Source: Lysobacter arvi
GTDB taxonomy: Bacteria; Pseudomonadota; Gammaproteobacteria; Xanthomonadales; Xanthomonadaceae
Length of the DNA stretch: 64,000 nucleotides
Direction of reading: 5' to 3'
NCBI GenBank assembly: GCA_031216755.1
Contig: JARUHG010000001.1
Location: 1,178,001-1,242,000 of the forward strand
Part shown: positions 1-8,266 of the stretch, one piece after another
How the letters are laid out: the number at the start of each line of letters is the position of its first letter
Position numbering within the stretch: position 1 is the first letter of the stretch
Made by a program: the position numbers and the translations under genes
Notes under the pieces: generated by a model
What the model was told of the DNA's origin: nothing
Databases searched by the model: none
The model's input: only the letters and a program-made list of their open reading frames with translations

Positions 1-18
1 CCGCGCAGCCGATCCGCC

Positions 19-309
19 TCAACCGCCGTTGCGGCCTTCGCGACCATCGCGCGCCGCGCGATTGCTGCCGCTCGCCTCGCCGCCCTTGCGGCCGATCGCG
101 GACATGTGTTCGCGGTCGCGGCTCACGGCCTCGCCGCCCTTGCGGCCGGCGATGCGGGCTTCGTCGGAGCTGAATTCATGCGCGCGTCCGCTCTGGTGTG
201 CGGCCTTTCCGCCCTTGCTGGCGATCTCGCGCTGCCTGCCGGCGTCCATCGACGCGAAACCGCGTTCGCTCTTTCCGTGTCGACTCTCCTGGGTGTGTTC
301 GTTGGCCAT
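19..309 (-). CDS. KGG-repeat stress-response protein (Con-10/YciG-like)
   Basis: Encodes a 96-aa hydrophilic, Gly/Lys/Arg-rich protein. Three or more copies of a short motif centred on KGG are visible (ASKGGKA, AGRKGGEA, IGRKGGEA), which define the stress-induced KGG/Con-10/YciG family. Members are small, probably disordered proteins that accumulate in general stress or stationary phase; their biochemical role is not settled. The ATG at 309 is chosen because the residues after it (MANEHTQESRHGKSERGFAS) start the conserved region and AGGA lies 9-10 bases upstream. Longer in-frame starts exist but add atypical residues. It is transcribed leftward and runs nearly to the window edge. Confidence 0.8.
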   Translation of the reverse strand: MANEHTQESRHGKSERGFASMDAGRQREIASKGGKAAHQSGRAHEFSSDEARIAGRKGGEAVSRDREHMSAIGRKGGEASGSNRAARDGREGRNGG

Positions 310-566
310 CGTTGCGTCCTCTGGTGTGGGGTGGGCGCAGGCCCCGGAGCGCGCCTGCACGGGAAAAGGCGCAATTTCCATGCCATGCCGCGCAGCCGAC
401 CGGCAGCGGCGTCCGGAGGTGCGCGGATGAAATTGCTTCAGGCATCAACGAAGCTGCGCGCGCGTTCCGCCGCCGTGCAGGTGCGCTGGCGCAACGCCTC
501 GGCATGTGACGAAGGCGCGGACATCCTTTCCGCGAATGCAGAACCGGCCTCGACCGTGCAGTTCTT

Positions 567-3500
567 TCAGGACAGCGCGACGTCGCGCGCGGCCAGCGCG
601 CGGTCGAGCATCGACTTGAGCGCCAGCGGTTTCACCGGCTTGGCCAGCAGCGACAGCCCGGCCTCGTGCACGGCGCGCCGCACGTCCTCGCCGCGATCGG
701 CGCTGAGGATCAGGGTCGGGCGCGGTCCGAGCCGGGCGGCGAGCCGGCCGGCCAGGCGCACGCCGGTATCGCCGTCGTCGAGGTGGTAATCGAACAGCCA
801 CAGCGCCGCGGGCCCATCGCGCAGCGCCGCTTCGGCCTGGAGGCCGTCCAGCGCGCAGACGACATCATGCCCCCAGCGCCGCAGCACGGCGGCGAGCGCG
901 TCCATCGCCAGCGGATCGTTGTCGACCAGCAGCACCCGCAATGGCGCGCCGTCCTGCGCGAGCGCGTGCGACGCCGCGGCCGGACGCGGCGCCTGCGTCA
1001 CCCGGACCGAGAACACCGTGCCGGCGCCGAGTTCGCTTCGCAGGGCGAGCGGCGCGCCGAGCAACTGCGCGATGCGCTCGGCGATCGACAGCCCCAGGCC
1101 GAGCCCCTGCCCCGGTGCGTCCTCGCCGCGGCGGAACTCCTCGAAGATCGTCGCCTGCTGCGCCGGCGCGATGCCTGGGCCGGTGTCGTGCACTTCGATG
1201 CGAAGCCCGGCGCCGTCGCGGCGCACACCGAGCAGCACGCACCCTTGCGGCGTGTACCGCACGGCGTTGGCGAGGAAGTTCTGCAGCACGCGGCGCAGCA
1301 ACTGCGGATCGCTGTGCGTCCACGCGCGCGTGCCGACGAAGCGGAATCGCAGGCCGCGCGCGGCGGCGATCGCGCGGAACTCCGAGGCCAGCGGTTCGAG
1401 CACGTCGGCCAGCGGGAACGCGCGCGGTTGCGGCTCCAGTCCTCCCGCTTCCAGGCGCGACATGTCCAGCAGGCCCGTCAGCAGGTCGTTGGTCGAATCC
1501 AGGGCGCCGCCGATCTGCGCCACCGTTTCGCGCTGGCGGGCGTCGAGCGGCTGTTGCGCGAGCGCATCGGCGAACAGTTGCGCGGCGTGCAGCGGCTGCA
1601 TGAGGTCGTGGCCGATCGCGGCGAGGAAGCGGCTCTTGGCTTCGTTCGCGCGCTCGGCTTCGCGCTTGGCGACTTCCAGGTCCGCCGTGCGCTCGGCCAC
1701 GCGCAGCTCCAGCGTTTCGTTCGCCATGATCAGCCCGGCTTCGGCACGACGGAACGCGGTCACGTCGGTGAACGTCGCGACGAACCCGCCGCCGGGCATC
1801 GGGTTGCCGCGAATCTCGACGATGCTGCCGTCCGGCAGCACGCGTTCGGACAGGTGCGGCGTGCCCGCCCGCATGAAGGCCAGGCGCCGTTCGAGCGCGC
1901 GTTCGAGGTCGCGCCCGCTCCAGGCCGGCGACGGGAGGCGCTGCAGCGCCCATCGCGACAGCTCGGCGATCGGCCGGCCCACCGTGAGCAGTTCGGGCGG
2001 GAACCCGAACAGCTCGGCATAGCGGCGGTTCCAGGCGACCAGGCGCAATTGCGCATCGACCACGCTGATGCCCTGGCTCATGTTGTGCAGCGCCGCTTCC
2101 AGCACGCGCTGGTTGAAGCGCAGGTCGGCCGAGGCCTCGCCGACGATCGCCGCGACGGTGTCCAGTTCGTGGCTGCCGGCGCGCCGGGCCGCATCGAGCA
2201 GCACACGCGCCGAGGCCGAGCCGAGCACCGCGGCCAGTTCGCGTTCGATGCCCGCTTCCACCGCGGCCGGCACCGCCCCCACCGCGGGCGCGCCATGCAG
2301 CAGTTGGGCGACGCGTTCGCGTGGCAGGAAGCGCAGGCCGGCGTCGCGCAGCGTTCGAAGGTCCAGGCCGCGCTGCGCGCGACGCGGCGCCTCGCGCCTC
2401 CACAACGCCACGACGACCGTGGCCGCCGTGCCGACGAACAGGCTCGCGCCTACGGCGCGGCCGAGCCGGCTCCAGCCGGTCAAGCCGAACAGGCCGTCGG
2501 GCGCGAGCCAGCCCAGTCCGAGCGGCCCCGACACGATCCACGCCGGCGCGGCGCCGTGCGCCTCGAACGTGAGCGGCAGGAGCAGCACCCAGGCCCACGC
2601 CGCGAAGCCCGCGACGATGCCGGCGACCGCCGCGCGCGGGGGCGTCTGCGGGCGCCACACCGCGAAGAACAGCGCAGGCGCGAGCGTCGCCAGCGCAGAG
2701 AACGACACCGCGCCGACGTCCGCCAGCGCATCGCTGCCGGCGAGCAGTCGACTGTAGGCCCAAGCCAGCAGCATGATCGCGACGATGCCGCTGCGGCGCA
2801 GGGCGATGACGCTGCCGCGCAGGTCGCTGCCGTCGTTGCGCGACCACGCGCCGCGCAGCAGGCCCGGCGCGAACCAGTGGTTGCCGATCATCAAACTCAG
2901 CGTGAGCGTGCTCACCACGACCATGCCCGTGGCCGCGCTCAGCCCGCCGAGGAAGGCGAACAGCGCCAGCCCTTCCTGCCCGTGCGACAACGGCAGCGCG
3001 AGCACGTAGAGGTCCGACGGCACGCCCGTGCCCGCCAGCAGCGATTGTCCTGCCGTCGCCAGCGGCAGCACCGGCAGCGCGATCAGCACCAGGTACAGCG
3101 GGAACTGCCATCGCGCGGTGCGCACGTCGCGTTCGTCGCGGCATTCGACCACGCCGACGTGGAACTGGTGCGGCAGCACGAACATCGCCAGCGCGCCCAG
3201 CAGCACCAGCGGCGCGAAGCCATCGGCGCCGCGTGCGGGCGGCGTTGGCGCCGTCGCCTGCGGCAGGTCGCCCAGGCCGAACCACACGAAGGCGCCCAGT
3301 GCGAGCATCGCGGCGAGCTTGAACACCGACTCGAACGCCATCGCCAGCACGAGGCCGCGGTTGTGTTCGGCCGCGCTCGCACGTCGCGTGCCGAACAGCA
3401 TCGCGAACAACGCCATTGCGAGCGCCACGTACAACGCGCTGTCCTGCCACGCCGGCGCGGCCGCGCCTTGCGCGCTGCGGGTGGTGAGCATCGCGAAACT

Positions 3501-3923
3501 CATCGCGACCGCCTTCAGCTGCAGCGCGATGTAGGGAATCAGCCCGAGCGCGGCGACCAGCGTCACCGTCGCGGCAAGCCACGCGTCCTTGCCCAGCCGC
3601 GTGGCGATGAGGTCGGCGAGCGAGGTCGCGTTGGTCTCGCGCGAGAGCCGCACGAGCTTCACCATGAACGCGATCGCCAGGCCGTAGAGCAGGATCGCGC
3701 CGAGGAAGGTCGGCGGCAGCGGCCAGCCGTACCGCGCGGCTTGCGTGACGGTTCCGTAGAACGTCCACGAGGTGCAGTGCACCGCGAGCGAAAGCGCGTA
3801 CACGTGCCGCCACTGCCGCGCGAGCACGGTCGGTCGCCGCTCGGCATACAGCGCCGTGCCGAACATCAGCGCCAGCCACGCCAGGCTCGCGACGGCGACG
3901 GTCGTGAAGCTCAGCATGGGCAT
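567..3923 (-). CDS. hybrid sensor histidine kinase with SSS-transporter-like N-terminus (CrbS/MxtR-like)
   Basis: A 1118-aa inner-membrane sensor. Residues about 1-480 are a multi-helix sodium/solute-symporter-like domain. A STAC-like linker follows (about 515-570, with RFLPRERVAQLLHG), then a PAS domain (about 610-720), a coiled linker, and a HisKA domain with the phospho-accepting His near 772 in IGHDLMQP. The HATPase shows QNFLANAVRYTP and DTGPGIAP. A C-terminal receiver (about 991-1108) has its acceptor Asp near 1045 (LFDYHLDD) and Lys in LLAKPVKP. This order matches the CrbS/MxtR/ErcS group, which in Vibrio and Pseudomonas controls acetyl-CoA synthetase and carbon metabolism with a LuxR-type regulator. 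No such regulator lies beside it. The ligand is unknown. A second start codon (3917) lies two codons downstream. Confidence 0.85.
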   Translation of the reverse strand: MPMLSFTTVAVASLAWLALMFGTALYAERRPTVLARQWRHVYALSLAVHCTSWTFYGTVTQAARYGWPLPPTFLGAILLYGLAIAFMVKLVRLSRETNATSLADLIATRLGKDAWLAATVTLVAALGLIPYIALQLKAVAMSFAMLTTRSAQGAAAPAWQDSALYVALAMALFAMLFGTRRASAAEHNRGLVLAMAFESVFKLAAMLALGAFVWFGLGDLPQATAPTPPARGADGFAPLVLLGALAMFVLPHQFHVGVVECRDERDVRTARWQFPLYLVLIALPVLPLATAGQSLLAGTGVPSDLYVLALPLSHGQEGLALFAFLGGLSAATGMVVVSTLTLSLMIGNHWFAPGLLRGAWSRNDGSDLRGSVIALRRSGIVAIMLLAWAYSRLLAGSDALADVGAVSFSALATLAPALFFAVWRPQTPPRAAVAGIVAGFAAWAWVLLLPLTFEAHGAAPAWIVSGPLGLGWLAPDGLFGLTGWSRLGRAVGASLFVGTAATVVVALWRREAPRRAQRGLDLRTLRDAGLRFLPRERVAQLLHGAPAVGAVPAAVEAGIERELAAVLGSASARVLLDAARRAGSHELDTVAAIVGEASADLRFNQRVLEAALHNMSQGISVVDAQLRLVAWNRRYAELFGFPPELLTVGRPIAELSRWALQRLPSPAWSGRDLERALERRLAFMRAGTPHLSERVLPDGSIVEIRGNPMPGGGFVATFTDVTAFRRAEAGLIMANETLELRVAERTADLEVAKREAERANEAKSRFLAAIGHDLMQPLHAAQLFADALAQQPLDARQRETVAQIGGALDSTNDLLTGLLDMSRLEAGGLEPQPRAFPLADVLEPLASEFRAIAAARGLRFRFVGTRAWTHSDPQLLRRVLQNFLANAVRYTPQGCVLLGVRRDGAGLRIEVHDTGPGIAPAQQATIFEEFRRGEDAPGQGLGLGLSIAERIAQLLGAPLALRSELGAGTVFSVRVTQAPRPAAASHALAQDGAPLRVLLVDNDPLAMDALAAVLRRWGHDVVCALDGLQAEAALRDGPAALWLFDYHLDDGDTGVRLAGRLAARLGPRPTLILSADRGEDVRRAVHEAGLSLLAKPVKPLALKSMLDRALAARDVALS

Positions 3924-3999
3924 GCGGCGGGGCTCATGGGCGGAGGATAGCTAACCCGATGCGGCTTACGCTGCCACTCGCGTTCAAGTAAGACCGGCG

Positions 4000-4026
4000 T
4001 GGGTCCCGGCTTTCGCCGGGATGACG
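4000..4026. repeat. REP-like dispersed palindrome
   Basis: The 27-nt element reads, on the minus strand, as CGTCATCCC-GGCGAAAGCC-GGGACCCA. It forms a short stem around GGCGAAAGCC. Related elements occur at 6668-6694 and, inverted, at 6744-6770. It is the common intergenic palindrome of Xanthomonadaceae. It lies in the 332-bp gap between the histidine kinase start and the TonB-receptor stop, a gap with no gene. Confidence 0.6.
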
Positions 4027-4069
4027 TTAGAAAGTGAGCCGAGGAGAGAACAGCCGTGGCAGCGCAAAG

Positions 4070-4213
4070 CCCCTCTCCCGCCGGGAGAGGGGTTGGGGTG
4101 AGGGTCGGTAGAGAGTTAACGCTGACGCTCGCAGTGCAGGCTCCCAATAACCACCTCAGGTGCGAGCCGCCACTTCACCCCTCCCCAACCCTCCCCTGCG
4201 GCGCAGGGGAGGG
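4070..4213. repeat. pair of facing G/C hairpin repeats
   Basis: Two strong hairpins lie here. One pairs CCCCTCTCCCG with CGGGAGAGGGG (4070-4092). The other pairs CCCTCCCCTGCG with CGCAGGGGAGGG (4189-4213). They carry complementary tails, GGTTGGGGTGAGGG and CTTCACCCCTCCCCAACC, so they face each other. They lie just downstream of the TonB-receptor stop and may end or stabilise its transcript. No T-run follows, so a simple intrinsic terminator is not indicated. Confidence 0.5.
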
Positions 4214-4255
4214 ACCAACAGCCAGAAGCAGCAGGGAGGAGCTGGAGCAACAAAA

Positions 4256-6490
4256 TCAGAAGTCGTACCGCACCGCAAGGCTGTATTGCCGTGGCGCGCC
4301 ATAGAACCCGGTCAGCACGCCGAGCGCCGCGTTGAGGTTGTAGCCGGTGGTGCGGTACTCCTTGTCGGCCAGGTTGGTGCCCTGCAGCGAGAACGACCAG
4401 TGCTCGTCGACGCGCCAGATCACGCCTGCATTGACCAGGCCGTAGCCGTCCTGCGTGATCGGCACCGCGCCGGTGCGCACGATTTCCGTCGTCGCGACCA
4501 CGTCGCTCTGGTAGCTGTAGCCGACGCGCGCGGAGAGGTCGCCGCCGCCGGACAGCGGCGTGCGCCACTCGACGTTGAGCGCCCCGGAAAACTCCGGCGC
4601 ATTGGTGAATTCCTGTTCGTCGGCGATGTTCACGCCGGCGTACATGAACTCGTCGTACTTCGCGTCCAGCCACGCGAGGTTGCCGCTGATGAGCCAGTGT
4701 TTCGTCGGCAGCCACTGGTACTCGACTTCCACGCCTTCCACCGTGCCGGAACCGGCATTGGTGAAGTCGCCGAAGAACGCATCGTCCACGCCATCGCCGT
4801 TGCTGTCGTAGGCGGTGAAGACCGACAGCTGGATGTCCTCGTACTTGTTGTGGAACGCGGCGAGGTTCAGGAACAGCGTCTGGTCGAGGAACGCCATCTT
4901 AGTGCCGACCTCGAAGCTGTCGACCGACTCGTCATCGAACGGCTCGGCCGAGCGCGGCACGGCCGTCGCCTGCGCGCGGATGTTGTAGCCGCCGGACTTG
5001 AAGCCGCGCGACGCCAGCCCGTACACCATGATGTCCGGCGTGACCTGGTAATCGAGCGAGATCTTCGGCGAGGTGTTCTGGAACCCGATGCGCTTGTCGA
5101 AGTTCGCCGCGATCGGCGTGGGATTGTTCGCCGCGCAGCGCACCGCCAGCGTGCTGAAGGTCGCGTCGGTGTAGCAGCGGTTGAGCACGACCGCATGCTT
5201 GCGCTCGTCGGTGTAGCGCGCGCCGACGTCGAGCTTCAGCCGCTCCGTCAGGTCGAAGGTCCAGTCGGCGTACAGCGCCCACTGGTCGGTGTAGACCGTG
5301 CCCTGCGTATCGCCGAAGGAGGCGTTGAAGAAGTTGTTCAGCACCTGGCCGCCCGCCCAGCCGTCGAAGAAATACAGGCCGACCACGCCGCGGCTGCGGC
5401 CGCCGGCGTCGTAGTTCACCTGCAGCTCGTTGGTGACCTGCTCGTCGCTGTAGAACGCCTTCACGTCGGCGATCTTGTTGGGCAGCGTGTCGAAGTCGAT
5501 GTTGGTCTCGGTGTCGGACTCGCGCTTGGCGAGGATGTACTTCACCGCCCAGTCGTCGTTCACGCGCCAGTTGACCGTGGCCGACGCGCCCTTCATTTCC
5601 GTGTCGTTGACGTTGGGCATGCCGCTGCGGATGTCGTAGCGGGAATCCAATGGCGCAAAGCCGGGCGCGAAGCGGTTGGGCGCGAGCATCTTCGCGCCGC
5701 GCACGCCCGACTGGTCGTCCATCCAGTCGAACGCGAACTGGATATCAAGGTTGTCGTTGACGTAGGCGCCCAGCTGGCCGCGCGCGGCGAGGATTTCCTT
5801 GTCGCTGACCTCCTGCCCGCTGAAGAGGTTGTCGCCGTAGCCGTCGCGATTGAGGCTGGCGACGGCGAGTCGGCCGCGCAGCGCGCCATCGCCGACCGAA
5901 CCGCCCATCGACGCGCGCACGTCGAGCTGGTTGTAGTTGCCGACGGTGATGGACGCCTGCCCGTCGGGCTCGACGGTGAGGCCGCGCGAGATGTACTTGA
6001 TCGCGCCGCCGATGGTGTTCTTGCCATAGAGCGTACCCTGGGGGCCGCGCAGCACTTCCACGCGCTCGACATCGAACACGTCCAGCAGCGCACCCTGCGG
6101 ACGCGCGATGTAGACGTCGTCCATGTAGATGCCCACGCCCGGATCCACGCCCCACAGCGGATCGGACTGGCCGACGCCGCGGATGTAGGCGGTGATCGTG
6201 CTGGACGAACCGCGCGCGGCGTACAGGGTGAGGTTCGGCACCTGCGCATCGAGGTCGCTGAGGTCCTCGACGTTGAGCTGGTCGAGCGCGTCGGCGGTGA
6301 ACGCGGTGACCGCGACCGGCACTTCCTGCAGCGTTTCCTCGCGCTTGCGCGCGGTGACGGTGACGCCGCCGAGCGTGGTCGCCTCCTCGCCCTGCGCGGC
6401 GGCCGTGGTGTCCTGCGCATGCGCCAGCGGCGCGATCAGCGCCATGGTGATCGCCAGGCTCAGGCCGTTACGGGTGCTGCGATGTGTCAT
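4256..6490 (-). CDS. TonB-dependent outer-membrane receptor
   Basis: A 744-aa receptor with a signal peptide (MTHRSTRNGLSLAITMALIAPLAHA, cleaved after AHA). A TonB-box-like segment (TTLGGVTVTARKREE) follows. The N-terminal plug shows PVAVTAFTADAL, YIRGVGQ and LRGPQGTLYGKNTIGGAI, and the 22-strand barrel ends in the terminal Phe of SLAVRYDF. Such proteins import siderophores, vitamins or glycans using TonB-ExbBD energy. The plug style is that of the large FyuA/CirA-like receptor class of Xanthomonadaceae; the substrate cannot be read from sequence. The ATG at 6490 is preferred over upstream starts because GGAAGGAGC lies just upstream and the signal peptide starts there. The divergent permease gene might share its physiology. 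Confidence 0.9.
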   Translation of the reverse strand: MTHRSTRNGLSLAITMALIAPLAHAQDTTAAAQGEEATTLGGVTVTARKREETLQEVPVAVTAFTADALDQLNVEDLSDLDAQVPNLTLYAARGSSSTITAYIRGVGQSDPLWGVDPGVGIYMDDVYIARPQGALLDVFDVERVEVLRGPQGTLYGKNTIGGAIKYISRGLTVEPDGQASITVGNYNQLDVRASMGGSVGDGALRGRLAVASLNRDGYGDNLFSGQEVSDKEILAARGQLGAYVNDNLDIQFAFDWMDDQSGVRGAKMLAPNRFAPGFAPLDSRYDIRSGMPNVNDTEMKGASATVNWRVNDDWAVKYILAKRESDTETNIDFDTLPNKIADVKAFYSDEQVTNELQVNYDAGGRSRGVVGLYFFDGWAGGQVLNNFFNASFGDTQGTVYTDQWALYADWTFDLTERLKLDVGARYTDERKHAVVLNRCYTDATFSTLAVRCAANNPTPIAANFDKRIGFQNTSPKISLDYQVTPDIMVYGLASRGFKSGGYNIRAQATAVPRSAEPFDDESVDSFEVGTKMAFLDQTLFLNLAAFHNKYEDIQLSVFTAYDSNGDGVDDAFFGDFTNAGSGTVEGVEVEYQWLPTKHWLISGNLAWLDAKYDEFMYAGVNIADEQEFTNAPEFSGALNVEWRTPLSGGGDLSARVGYSYQSDVVATTEIVRTGAVPITQDGYGLVNAGVIWRVDEHWSFSLQGTNLADKEYRTTGYNLNAALGVLTGFYGAPRQYSLAVRYDF

Positions 6491-6667
6491 CTCGACGCTC
6501 CTTCCCCAACGTTGTGCGCATGCCGGCACGCGACCGGCGCGAATGGACAACGGGCCCTCCCCCGTCTGGATGCCAGACTAGGGCGCAACGTCCAAAGGTC
6601 GCTGCTGTACTTTCGGACAATGCCGGCCTCCCAGCGCCGCGCCGAGACTTGCCCCATCGCCCTGGTT

Positions 6668-6770
6668 CGTCATCCCCGCGAAGGCGGGAATCCAACCGTC
6701 CCATCCGTCACCGCCTGCGAACGGCGTGGCACGCCGGACACACTTGGATCTCCGCGTGCGCGGAGCGACG
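6668..6770. repeat. two inverted REP-like elements upstream of the permease gene
   Basis: CGTCATCCCCGCG-AAGG-CGGGAATCCA (6668-6694) and its degenerate inverted copy TTGGATCTCCGCG-TG-CGCGGAGCGACG (6744-6770) lie 49 bp apart, like a BIME pair. They fill the middle of the 321-bp gap between the divergent TonB-receptor and permease genes (6491-6811). The gap holds no gene and must carry both promoters. Confidence 0.55.
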
Positions 6771-6811
6771 GGCCGGGTCGCGGTCTGGACTGATGGATAC
6801 CGGGGACGTCG

Positions 6812-8209
6812 ATGGCTTTTCTGATCGTGCTGGCCGCGCTGTGCTTTCTGATGTGGGTCGCCTATCGCGGCTACAGCGTGATCCTGTTCGCGCCGGTGGC
6901 CGCGCTGGGCGCGGTGCTGCTGACCGATCCGTCGCTGGTCGCGCCGATGTTCACCGGCCTGTTCATGGACAAGATGGTCGGCTTCCTGAAGCTGTACTTC
7001 CCCGTGTTCCTGCTCGGCGCGATCTTCGGCAAGCTGATCGAACTGTCGGGGTTCTCCAAGTCGATCGTGACCGCGACCATCGGCCTGTTCGGCGCGCAAC
7101 GCGCGATGCTGTCGATCGTCGTCGTGTGCGCGTTGCTGACCTACGGCGGCGTGTCGTTGTTCGTGGTGGTGTTCGCGGTGTATCCCTTCGCCGCGGAGCT
7201 GTTCCGCCAGAGCGACATTCCCAAGCGGCTGATTCCGGGCACCATCGCGCTCGGTGCGTTCACCTTCACCATGGACGCGCTGCCGGGCACGCCGCAGATC
7301 CAGAACATCATCCCGACCACGTTCTTCGGCACCAACACCTGGGCGGCGCCGGTGCTGGGCAGCATCGGCGGCGTCTTCATCCTGCTCGTCGGCCTGGCGT
7401 ACCTGGACTGGCGCCGCCGCACCGCGCGCGCGAATGGCGAAGGCTACGGCACGGCGCTGGTCAACGAACCGGCGCCGTTCACCGGCCAGACGCTGGCGCA
7501 TCCGCTCATCGCCATCGCGCCGCTGGTGCTGGTCGGCGTGGCGAACAAGCTGCTGACGACGGCGATCCCGCGCTTCTACGGCGAGAGCCACAGCTTCGAT
7601 CCGGCCGTGATCGGCAACGCCGCACCGGTGGTGCAGGAAGTCGGCAAGGTCGCGGCGATCTGGGCCGTGCAGGGCGCGTTGCTGATGGGCATCGCCGCCG
7701 TGCTGGCGTTCGCGTGGAAGCCGGTGATAGCCGGTTTCGCCGAAGGCACGAAATCGGCGGTCGGCGGCGCGTTGCTCGCGGCGATGAACACCGCGTCGGA
7801 GTACGGCTTCGGCGCGGTGATCGCGGCGCTGCCGGGGTTCCTCGTGGTCGCCAACGCGCTGGGCGCCATCCCCGATCCGCTGGTCAACCAGGCCGTCACC
7901 GTGACCGCATTGGCGGGCATCACCGGTTCGGCGTCGGGCGGCATGAGCATTGCGTTGGCCGCGATGGCCGAGACCTTCATCGCCAACGCGAACGCGGCCG
8001 GCATTCCGATGGACGTGCTGCACCGCGTCGCCTCGATGGCGTCCGGCGGCATGGACACCCTGCCCCACAACGGCGCGGTGATCACGCTGCTCGCCGTAAC
8101 CGGGCTGACGCACCGCCAGGCGTACAAGGACATCTTCGCGATCACGGTAATCAAGACGATCGCCGTGTTCGTGGTGATCGGCGTGTTCTACGCCACAGGC
8201 TGGGTGTAG
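6812..8209 (+). CDS. GntP-family permease
   Basis: A 465-aa integral membrane protein with about 12-13 hydrophobic helices across its full length and almost no soluble domain. Segments such as TYGGVSLFVVVFAVYP, GTIALGAFTFTMDALPGTPQIQN and the late GLTHRQAYKDIF resemble the GntP/CitMHS-type transporters for gluconate, hydroxybutyrate or other organic acids. The substrate is not determinable here. The ATG at 6812 follows GGGGACG. It is monocistronic and diverges from the TonB-receptor gene across a 321-bp gap. The downstream acetyltransferase gene is convergent. Confidence 0.8.
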   Translation: MAFLIVLAALCFLMWVAYRGYSVILFAPVAALGAVLLTDPSLVAPMFTGLFMDKMVGFLKLYFPVFLLGAIFGKLIELSGFSKSIVTATIGLFGAQRAMLSIVVVCALLTYGGVSLFVVVFAVYPFAAELFRQSDIPKRLIPGTIALGAFTFTMDALPGTPQIQNIIPTTFFGTNTWAAPVLGSIGGVFILLVGLAYLDWRRRTARANGEGYGTALVNEPAPFTGQTLAHPLIAIAPLVLVGVANKLLTTAIPRFYGESHSFDPAVIGNAAPVVQEVGKVAAIWAVQGALLMGIAAVLAFAWKPVIAGFAEGTKSAVGGALLAAMNTASEYGFGAVIAALPGFLVVANALGAIPDPLVNQAVTVTALAGITGSASGGMSIALAAMAETFIANANAAGIPMDVLHRVASMASGGMDTLPHNGAVITLLAVTGLTHRQAYKDIFAITVIKTIAVFVVIGVFYATGWV

Positions 8210-8266
8210 GTGCGGGCCGCGCGCTTGCGCGCTCTGGCGCGAGCCGGGTGAACACCGTCGCGCGAC

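Noticed and set aside
666-3950. Long plus-strand open frame opposite the hybrid histidine kinase
   Set aside because: Arg/His/Gln-rich translation without domains; it is the high-GC antisense shadow of a clear kinase with complete motifs.
4160-6793. Long plus-strand open frame opposite the TonB receptor
   Set aside because: Val/Asp/Arg-rich shadow; the minus-strand gene has a signal peptide, plug and terminal Phe.
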